Assembly: GCA_963707975.1 (NCBI GenBank) | Contig: OY970177.1 | Location: 2,519,590-2,583,589 of the forward strand | DNA length: 64,000 nucleotides | Direction: 5' to 3' | DNA from: CAVVXX01 sp963707975 | GTDB lineage: Bacteria > Pseudomonadota > Alphaproteobacteria > Micropepsales > Micropepsaceae | In this document: positions 42,898 through 49,816 of the stretch, one piece after another | Layout of the letters: each line of letters opens with the position of its first letter | How positions within the stretch are numbered: position 1 is the first letter of the stretch | The notes under the pieces: generated by a model | Told to the model about the DNA's origin: nothing | What the model saw: the letters and a program-made list of their open reading frames with translations, nothing else | Databases searched by the model: none | Translations under genes and position numbers: made by a program

Positions 42898-44859
42898 ATG
42901 ACTCTGCAGATCGAAACTTTCAAGAATGCAGATATGACCCAAGGCTGGAGACCCGGTAATAATGCCGGCGGCGTCACGCTATTCAAGGCGTTAAGCCACC
43001 CACTTGTTGCGTCAATGGCTCACACGTTCATGGCTTCGTTGAAAAGATTATCACCCGTTGCAATCTATGATCCAACTAACATGGCTGCGACTTTCCATGC
43101 ATACTATGATCTCTCGCAACTTTCTCTCGCGGGTTACTACGTACAACGGTTCGAGGATTTAGAGAACACCTTTCTAGGCCATAAAGCGAAACCCATCTCT
43201 GAAATAACGTCATCTACTGCACGGACTATTTTAGTACTACTCTTCGACGCGCAACGAAAGCTACTTTCTATCAGGCATCTTTTTCCAAAGGCGACGAATA
43301 TAGTTTCGCTCGACGAAATGCGACTACCTGACGACATGCTCTCAATCGCAACTGACTATCTCAATCCGCTTAATTTTGTTACCAACTTCGCATTGATGCG
43401 CGAGTGTACGAGTACAAATCAAGGGGATGCCCTCCATACTCGGATCGCTTCAGTCAATTACTGGGCACAAATGGGCGCTACTGATCCTGAATTGTGGTTA
43501 TGCTTGTTCAACAAGAATGGTGAAGTATTGGCACAATGGCGGGAAAGCCTTCCCGCGGCAGGTGCATCGTTCGTGATTGACAGCCACGAGCTACGCAACC
43601 GGTTTCATTTGGATGATTTTATGGGTTCGTTATTCATTCATGCACTCCGTGTACAAGGACATGACATAATGAAATATGTCCTTGACGTATATGGCGAAAA
43701 TGAACTGGCGCTCTCCTGTAGCCACGATGCCAACCCTTGGCCCGCCGATTTCTACGCAGGAGTAATAGCTGGAGAACCAGGTGAGACCGTCACACTCTTC
43801 GTGCAAAACTCACACCCTGTAACGATTCCTAAGCGCGCTATTGGTTTCAACATTGTTGGTGGACAAGACATCACTTGGTATGAGGACGAAATCCCACCAT
43901 TTGCCACGCGAGAAATTGACCTTAGTGCGACACTATCGCAGGCTAGGTGGCCTGATCAAATCGAGATTACTGCAGGACGCCATTTCGTGCGCCCACGTTT
44001 TGAAACGAAGGATTGCCGTGGTCATCGCCGCTTCGCACACGCCAACGTAGAGCGGTCTGATCTAAAACCAGATCCGCACTTGCCCACCTTAGGAAGGGTA
44101 ATGGGCAAGGGATATATTATGCCTTTGCCGGTTCTGCCATGTAGCGAATTCATTAGTGTGATGGTACCGACGCCAATGGCGCGTACACAACATGAGCTGC
44201 CTCTTCGTGTCGAACTCGTTGATGCATCCGGCCAGACCGTGGATTCAAATTACCTGGGTCGGATTCCTCGCCGTGCCTGTCCACAGATTAATATCGAACA
44301 GTGGCTAATCGAAAAAACGCTGCTATTACCATCCGGCTACGGTCATGTTGAGTTTCTATACGACTTCCGTAATGACGGGGATGCGGATGGCTGGCTTCAT
44401 GCGCTCGGTCGCTTCGAACGTAAATCCAATGGTCACCGTGCCGAAACAATTTTTGGTGCACATATCTACAATGTTCCGCTTGTATATAAGGATGAGCCGC
44501 AGTCATACACGAATAGGCCTCCCGGATTGACCACGCGTTTGTTTCTACGTCTTGGTGCACCGGATTTAGAAACTATATGTCATCTCGTATATCCCGCTTC
44601 GCAACCGTGGCATGCGCATAGCAATACCATGCTTGTTCTATACGACTCGCTAGGAATACCCATTTCCGAAATTCAGATTTCGATTCCTTGCGGTGGCTCG
44701 CGCTTTTTGCGGGTCTCTGAGCTATTTGAGATGAATGATCTCGCACGGGCGAGTGGTACAGGTTACATCATTGTGCGCGATCAAACCTGCCGAATTTTCG
44801 GATTCCACGGCTTAATTGGTAAGAACGGTTTTTGCCTCGACCATATGTTTGGATTCTGA
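42898..44859 (+). CDS. Unrecognised 653-residue modular beta-rich protein
   Basis: No known family. There is no signal peptide or membrane helix. The N-terminal 130 residues look alpha/beta. The rest is beta rich and appears to hold three related modules with the pattern D/N-xxG-xx-...-P-xx-[GA]-x-S-...-S/E-L: FNKNGEVLAQWRESLPAAGA, LVDASGQTVDSNYLGRIPRR and YDSLGIPISEIQISIPCGGS. The C-terminus carries FLRVSELFEMNDL and FGFHGLIGKNG. It starts nine bases after the oxygenase stop, so the two are cotranscribed. The fold and role are unknown. It could be a glycan-binding or substrate protein for the oxygenase. Confidence 0.7.
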   Translation: MTLQIETFKNADMTQGWRPGNNAGGVTLFKALSHPLVASMAHTFMASLKRLSPVAIYDPTNMAATFHAYYDLSQLSLAGYYVQRFEDLENTFLGHKAKPISEITSSTARTILVLLFDAQRKLLSIRHLFPKATNIVSLDEMRLPDDMLSIATDYLNPLNFVTNFALMRECTSTNQGDALHTRIASVNYWAQMGATDPELWLCLFNKNGEVLAQWRESLPAAGASFVIDSHELRNRFHLDDFMGSLFIHALRVQGHDIMKYVLDVYGENELALSCSHDANPWPADFYAGVIAGEPGETVTLFVQNSHPVTIPKRAIGFNIVGGQDITWYEDEIPPFATREIDLSATLSQARWPDQIEITAGRHFVRPRFETKDCRGHRRFAHANVERSDLKPDPHLPTLGRVMGKGYIMPLPVLPCSEFISVMVPTPMARTQHELPLRVELVDASGQTVDSNYLGRIPRRACPQINIEQWLIEKTLLLPSGYGHVEFLYDFRNDGDADGWLHALGRFERKSNGHRAETIFGAHIYNVPLVYKDEPQSYTNRPPGLTTRLFLRLGAPDLETICHLVYPASQPWHAHSNTMLVLYDSLGIPISEIQISIPCGGSRFLRVSELFEMNDLARASGTGYIIVRDQTCRIFGFHGLIGKNGFCLDHMFGF

Positions 44860-45041
44860 TTAATTTCATTATCAGCGTTCTTATTGTTGCAGAATTATGC
44901 TCGCATCACTCAATGATTTAGGAAAATCAGGTTTCATTAAATTCTCACCCGCGAAGCCGATAGTTTAGATTCCTCTGAGTCGGATATTGATGGCACCAAT
45001 AAATTGCTCGCAACAGATATTCGATCGAGCATGTTCGTAGT

Positions 45042-45451
45042 GACCTGACTGGCACTTTTTGTGCCAGCTGGTTTGATAGAAACCGTCTTGGAAAGGAACC
45101 AGGTCATGCCGAAGAAACGGTCGAGCCGCAGAGCAGATTGTAACAGTGCTTCTCCAGATTGAAGTGAGGATGGCACAGGGAAAGTCGACGCCGGTTGCGT
45201 GCCGGGAAGCCGGGATATCGCAACAAACTACGTGACGAGCTGCTGAACGGTGAAATCTTCTACAGCCTCAAGGAAGCTCAGGTCATCATCGAGCAGTGGC
45301 GAAAGCTCTACAACACCGTTAGACCGCACTCGTCGCTTGGATATCGCCCGCCTTCACCACTAGTGTTCAACCCGTTCCTGCCACCGCTAGATCAGGCCGC
45401 TCCGATGCAATAATCTCACTATGCCGCTGGTACAAAAAATACGGTAGGTCA
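45042..45451 (+). mobile_element. Internally deleted IS3-family element, about 410 bp
   Basis: The left end TGACCTGAC...TTTTTGTGCCAGC and the right end, read on the other strand as TGACCTACC...TTTTTTGTACCAGC, form terminal inverted repeats starting TGACCT. Inside, the OrfA start is fused to the last 70 codons of OrfB (see the pseudogene at 45106). No target-site duplication is evident. The preceding gap 44860-45041 holds nothing else. Confidence 0.8.
45106..45413 (+). pseudogene. IS3-family transposase OrfA/OrfB remnant
   Basis: It starts MPKKR. After a small shift comes AEQIVTVLLQIEVRMAQGK and STPVACREAGISQQT, the OrfA N-terminus. At a short microhomology (around CGCAACAAACT) the sequence passes directly into OrfB C-terminal NKLRDELLNGEIFYSLKEAQ and LYNTVRPHSSLGYRPP, which contains the final catalytic-core part of the integrase domain. 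Most of OrfA and over two thirds of OrfB are gone. It is not functional. Confidence 0.82.
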
Positions 45452-45522
45452 TTTCGGCGACAAAGTTCTTTGTTCTGTACGTGAGTGGCGCGCTGGGCGG
45501 GCATTCATCACGGGCAAATGGC

Positions 45523-47178
45523 ATGAGCGTGCTGATGGCTGAAACGGGCGAACTTCGTAAACTACGCCTGGTGATCACGGCATCGACCGCGGGCACGGTT
45601 TTCGAGTGGTACGACTTTTTCATTTTCGGCTCGCTCGCGCCCATTATTGCCGCTCAATTCTTCGCCAATGTGAACGAGACTGCCGCTTACATCTTCGCGC
45701 TGCTGACATTCGGCGTCGGTTTCGCCGTGCGGCCGCTGGGCGCTCTGGTCTTTGGCCGTTTCGGTGACCTGATGGGTCGCAAATATGCATTCATTGCCAC
45801 CATCACCATAATGGGGTTAACGACTTTCGCGATTGGCTTGCTGCCCGGCTATGCGCAGCTCGGGCTTTATTCGCCGCTGCTGCTCGTCACCCTACGCATG
45901 CTACAAGGCTTCGCCATTGGCGGCGAATATGGTGGAGCGGCAGTTTATGTTGCGGAGCATACGCCGCAAAAAGAACGCGGCTTGCAAACGAGCTGGATTC
46001 AGGCCTCGGCCATCGGCGGCTTACTCGCGGCGCTGGCCGTCATTCTGTGCACAAGACTTGTTCTTGGCGAGGCAGTATTCGAGGCCTGGGGCTGGCGCGT
46101 GCCGTTCCTACTCTCGATCCTGCTGTTTCTGGGATCACTCTGGATCAGGCTAAGACTCGAAGAGTCACCATCGTTCTTGAAAATCTTGAGCGAAGGGACC
46201 GCGTCGAAAGCGCCGCTGACAGAATCCTTCCTGCGCTGGGACAATCTTAAGATTGTGTTGGTGGCCCTGTTCGGCTTACTCTGCGCGCAAGGCGTGATCT
46301 GGTATACAGCCTATTTCTACACGCAGTTTTTCCTTGAGCATGTGCTTAAAGTTGAACCCGCCACCGTCAATCTGCTGATGATGGCGGCGACAGCGGCAAG
46401 CGGCTTTCTTTATCTTTTCTTCGGCTGGCTGTCGGATTTCGTCGGCCGCAAACCCATCATGCTGATGGGAATTGTGCTTTCGGCAGCGACGCTGTTTCCC
46501 CTATTCCACGCGCTCACCACGGCCGCCAATCCGGCGCTGGCCGCAGCGCAGGCGCGCGCGCCAGTGACCGTGATTGCGGATTCCCATTCCTGCTCGCTTC
46601 AATTCGATCCGGTGGGCAAGGCGCAGTTCGTGAGCTCGTGCGATATTGCAAAAAGCGTGTTGGCAAGCGGGGGCTTCAATTACCACAATGTGGCTGCGGC
46701 CCCAAGGGCCTTGGTTGCCGTGCGCGTTGGCAGCACCAAGGTAGATAGCGTGGAAGGAAGAGGCCTGGCAAAGCGCGATTTGGCCGCCGCCAAAGCCAAA
46801 TTCAGCGCGAAATTGAAGCAGTCGCTGGCCGCCGCGGGCTACCCCGACAAAGCCGACCCGGCATCGGTGGATGCGCGGCGGGTGATCAGCATACTTCTTT
46901 TGCTCATGACATTCGCGGCGATGCTGTACGGGCCGATGGCGGCCGCGCTGGTCGAATTGTTTCCCACGCGCATCCGCTATTCTGCTTTATCGCTTCCCTA
47001 TCATCTGGGTATCGGCTGGTTTGGCGGCTTCCTGCCTGCGACCTCATTCGCCATGGTCGCCGCCACGGGCGACATCTATTACGGGCTCTGGTATCCGGTG
47101 GTGATCTCCGTCATAAGCGCCGTGGTTACGCTGCTGTATTTTCCGGAAACGAGAAAGCGCGATATCAACACGCTATGA
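45523..47178 (+). CDS. MFS transporter (MHS family) with large insert
   Basis: A 551-residue permease with 12 predicted helices. The start is TASTAGTVFEWYDFFIFG and the loop 2-3 motif is RFGDLMGRKYAF, then AIGGEYGGAAVYVAEH, typical of metabolite:H+ symporters. Between helices near residues 350 and 455 a non-membrane insert of about 100 residues contains Cys-containing SHSCSLQFDP and SSCDIAKSVL. The usual length is about 440. The start at 45523 is preferred, though 45535 is possible. It is upstream of fahA by three bases, so it may import tyrosine-pathway compounds. Confidence 0.85.
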   Translation: MSVLMAETGELRKLRLVITASTAGTVFEWYDFFIFGSLAPIIAAQFFANVNETAAYIFALLTFGVGFAVRPLGALVFGRFGDLMGRKYAFIATITIMGLTTFAIGLLPGYAQLGLYSPLLLVTLRMLQGFAIGGEYGGAAVYVAEHTPQKERGLQTSWIQASAIGGLLAALAVILCTRLVLGEAVFEAWGWRVPFLLSILLFLGSLWIRLRLEESPSFLKILSEGTASKAPLTESFLRWDNLKIVLVALFGLLCAQGVIWYTAYFYTQFFLEHVLKVEPATVNLLMMAATAASGFLYLFFGWLSDFVGRKPIMLMGIVLSAATLFPLFHALTTAANPALAAAQARAPVTVIADSHSCSLQFDPVGKAQFVSSCDIAKSVLASGGFNYHNVAAAPRALVAVRVGSTKVDSVEGRGLAKRDLAAAKAKFSAKLKQSLAAAGYPDKADPASVDARRVISILLLLMTFAAMLYGPMAAALVELFPTRIRYSALSLPYHLGIGWFGGFLPATSFAMVAATGDIYYGLWYPVVISVISAVVTLLYFPETRKRDINTL

Positions 47179-47181
47179 GCC

Positions 47182-48492
47182 ATGCCCACACTTAACGAAA
47201 CCCACGACCCCGCGCGAAAAAGCTGGGTACAAAGCGCAAACGAGCCAGGCGCGGATTTCCCCATCCAGAATTTGCCCTTCGGCGTGTTCCGGCGGCGCGG
47301 AAGCCCGGCCGCGCCGCATGCGGGGGTCGCCATTGGCGATCGCATTCTTGACGTGGCGGCAGTGGCATCGCTGTTCCACGAACCTGCGCGCGCGGGTGCC
47401 ATTGCCTGCGAAGCGCCGACGCTGAATGCGCTGATGGCACTGGGACACGAGGTTTCATCGGCGTTGCGGCTGGAAGTTTCGAGGGTCTTGGGCGCCGATC
47501 ACGCCCGCATGCGCGCAAGCCTGGATCAGCATCTGATACCTATGAGAGAGGTTGAATTGCTGCTGCCGGTGAAGATCGGCGATTTCACCGATTTCTACGC
47601 TTCGGTTTTTCACGCGACCAACGCGGGAAAAATGTTCCGGCCCGACAATCCGCTGCTGCCCAATTACAAATATGTGCCAGTGGCCTATCACAGCCGGGCG
47701 TCGTCGGTGTGCGTGAGCGGCACCGCGTTTCACCGCCCCAAGGGTCAGGTGAAGCCTGCTGATGGGCCGCCCCTCTACCAGCCCTGCCGCAATCTAGATT
47801 ACGAGCTGGAGCTTGGTTTTTATATCGGCGTGTCCACGGAATTGGGCGCTAGCATTCCCATTGCACAGGCGGCCCAGCACATTTTCGGATTCTGCCTGCT
47901 CAACGATTGGTCGGCACGCGACATGCAGGCGTGGGAATATCAGCCGCTGGGACCATTCCTCGCCAAGAATTTCATGACCACCGTTTCGCCCTGGGTAGTG
48001 ACGATGGAGGCGCTGGCGCCGTACCACACGGCAGCCTTCAAGCGCGCGGAACACGACCCCGCGCCGTTGCCATATCTTTCCGCGGGCGACGACGCAATAA
48101 ATGGCGGGCTAGACGTCACGCTCGAAGCCTATCTGCTGAGCGCCGAAATGCGGCGGCGAAATCTTGAGCCCTTCCGGTTGAGCCGCGGCACAACCGCTGA
48201 TCTCTACTGGACTGTGGCGCAAATGGTGGCGCATCACGCCAGCAATGGCTGCAATCTAGAAACGGGCGATTTGATCGGCACGGGAACCGTTTCTGGCGCA
48301 GACAAATCGTCATGGGGCAGCCTGCTTGAGCTTACTTCGCGTGGCGCTTCGCCACTTGAACTTCCCAGCGGCGAGAAGCGCGGCTTCCTTGACGACGGCG
48401 ATGAAGTCATTTTCCGCGGAGCCTGCGAGCGCATAGGCGTCGCGCGCATCGGTCTTGGCGAATGCCGCGCGGTTGTGCTTCCCGCCCGTTAA
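47182..48492 (+). CDS. fahA: Fumarylacetoacetase
   Basis: A 436-residue enzyme for the last step of tyrosine breakdown, hydrolysing fumarylacetoacetate to fumarate and acetoacetate. Seen are VKIGDFTDFYASVFHATNAG (metal-binding Asp), NLDYELELGFYIG (Glu pair), LLNDWSARDMQAWEYQPLGPF and GTGTVSGADKSSWGSLLEL, all characteristic of FAH. It follows the MFS gene by three bases and is presumably cotranscribed. The partner gene hpd is 8.5 kb to the left beyond the island. hmgA and maiA are not in the window. Confidence 0.94.
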   Translation: MPTLNETHDPARKSWVQSANEPGADFPIQNLPFGVFRRRGSPAAPHAGVAIGDRILDVAAVASLFHEPARAGAIACEAPTLNALMALGHEVSSALRLEVSRVLGADHARMRASLDQHLIPMREVELLLPVKIGDFTDFYASVFHATNAGKMFRPDNPLLPNYKYVPVAYHSRASSVCVSGTAFHRPKGQVKPADGPPLYQPCRNLDYELELGFYIGVSTELGASIPIAQAAQHIFGFCLLNDWSARDMQAWEYQPLGPFLAKNFMTTVSPWVVTMEALAPYHTAAFKRAEHDPAPLPYLSAGDDAINGGLDVTLEAYLLSAEMRRRNLEPFRLSRGTTADLYWTVAQMVAHHASNGCNLETGDLIGTGTVSGADKSSWGSLLELTSRGASPLELPSGEKRGFLDDGDEVIFRGACERIGVARIGLGECRAVVLPAR

Positions 48493-48524
48493 GACCGGAA
48501 AATCATTTATAAATCAACGACGTA

Positions 48525-49202
48525 TTAGCTGGGCTGCTCCAGCACCTGAACGGTGATGAGGCGGACTTCCAGTGAACCGCCGGCGCCTGACACGTCAGAC
48601 CAGATGCCGATGTAATCGCCTGTGCTGTTCTGTGTCGCAGCAGCCGGAACCTTATAGACGAAACTATAGGGTTTAATTTCCTTGGTCGGGTCGAAGGCGA
48701 CCCAGCCCGTGCTGCCTGCAACGCCGCGCGAATAGGCAATGGCAAACAGTGTGCTGGGATTATCGCCGCCTTGTCGCGCCCAAATGGTGACACGCACACG
48801 CTTGCCGGTGAGCTCGCTGCTGACATCGGGCTTCAGCTTGACATAGGCGCCCCCCGTGGTGCCCACGGGGCGCGCGTTCTTTCGATTCGAGCGGATGATG
48901 ACCGTGGCCCTGCTTTCGTCGGGCACGCCCTGAACAACCGTATTGCCCTGGCCAGCGGTTATTTCGCTGGCTAATCCGTCGAAGATGATCTGGGAGCCAG
49001 ATTCAAGAACAATATCAGCCGGTCCCCCGAACGGCAGCCAGGAAGGATTCAGGAAATAAACCGCTAAGCCGGCCACCGCCAGCACGATGGCGCCTGCGCC
49101 TATGAGGTAGAGAAGCGTACCCCTGCCTTTTGCGGGCGTCTTGCGGGGCTGCTCCTGGGGCAGCCCACGTTCCGGATTACTTGCGCGTTTCTCGTCGGGC
49201 AT
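48525..49202 (-). CDS. Single-pass membrane protein, hypothetical
   Basis: A 225-residue protein. The first 28 residues are basic and polar, then one membrane helix (TLLYLIGAGAIVLAVAGLAVYFL), giving type II topology. The outside domain looks beta-sandwich, with a jelly-roll-like rhythm: VTIWARQGGDNPSTLFAIAYSRG and SFVYKVPAAATQNSTGDYIGIW. It could bind carbohydrate. No family is recognised. It is 23 bases downstream of the IalB gene on the same strand and may share its transcript. Confidence 0.65.
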   Translation of the reverse strand: MPDEKRASNPERGLPQEQPRKTPAKGRGTLLYLIGAGAIVLAVAGLAVYFLNPSWLPFGGPADIVLESGSQIIFDGLASEITAGQGNTVVQGVPDESRATVIIRSNRKNARPVGTTGGAYVKLKPDVSSELTGKRVRVTIWARQGGDNPSTLFAIAYSRGVAGSTGWVAFDPTKEIKPYSFVYKVPAAATQNSTGDYIGIWSDVSGAGGSLEVRLITVQVLEQPS

Positions 49203-49225
49203 TTGTGCTCAATCCATCGCTAAAA

Positions 49226-49771
49226 TTAAAGCTGGCTCTTAAAATATTCGTATGCCTTCGGGAAATCCTTCAGATCTATTTGGAGCTGCACTAGCTTACG
49301 CGAGGCTTCGACGTAATTAGCGCTGATCTGCGGCGAAGCGTTCATGGCCTGTAAGGTCGCGGCGTCAAGTGGGAAGGTCGCAAAGCATCCGCGCGGAGTG
49401 CAGACATCGTAGGGCACGGTTCTGGCCGCGCCACTGCCGATGGAAACCCGGACGCCTTCTTTGATGGAGACCCCAGTCAGAATGGCCAAGGTATTGACCA
49501 TTTGCTTGTCTGCGTTTGTTTCAACGCTCCACACGAATATAAGCTGCTTCTTCTGTGTGCCAAGTCGCTCGTACAGCGAGCAGCGCTTTTGACCGGCATT
49601 TTCGATACAGGTAACCGTCCAGGCACCGAATGTCTTTTCAACCTTGGTTGAACTTGGCGTTGCGCTTTGGTTCGCCTGCGCACTTAGCCCAATGCTGAGG
49701 CACGCTGCCAAACAAATTGCCACCGCACGCTTGAGCACAGTATCGAATTCTTTGATGTTCACTTGGGTCAC
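49226..49771 (-). CDS. Invasion-associated locus B (IalB) family protein
   Basis: A 181-residue periplasmic protein. The start GTG at 49771 gives an 18-residue polar lead before the signal helix AVAICLAACLSIGLSAQA. The IalB domain follows: KTFGAWTVTCIENAGQKRCSLYERLGTQ, VSIKEGVRVSIGSG and VPYDVCTPRGCFATFPLD. The cysteine pattern is conserved in the family, which is widespread in Alphaproteobacteria and not limited to pathogens. It lies between the sulfotransferase and a membrane protein, on their strand. Confidence 0.87.
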   Translation of the reverse strand: MTQVNIKEFDTVLKRAVAICLAACLSIGLSAQANQSATPSSTKVEKTFGAWTVTCIENAGQKRCSLYERLGTQKKQLIFVWSVETNADKQMVNTLAILTGVSIKEGVRVSIGSGAARTVPYDVCTPRGCFATFPLDAATLQAMNASPQISANYVEASRKLVQLQIDLKDFPKAYEYFKSQL

Positions 49772-49816
49772 CCCGTTCTCCCTTGCTCGATTTCCATTAT
49801 AAAATTGTTTTGGAGG

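Larger units (their letters stand above)
38830..45451. other. Low-GC island with glycan/sulfate genes
   Basis: Between hpd and the MFS-fahA pair the base composition drops (28/60 G+C in a sample at 42901, against 40/60 at 36061). Codon choice also shifts toward A/T endings. The intergenic gaps at 40017-40246 and 41015-41287 are AT rich and carry no convincing gene. The right end coincides with an IS3-family remnant. The left limit, between 38760 and 38890, is approximate. No integrase, tRNA attachment or clear direct repeat was seen. Confidence 0.7.
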
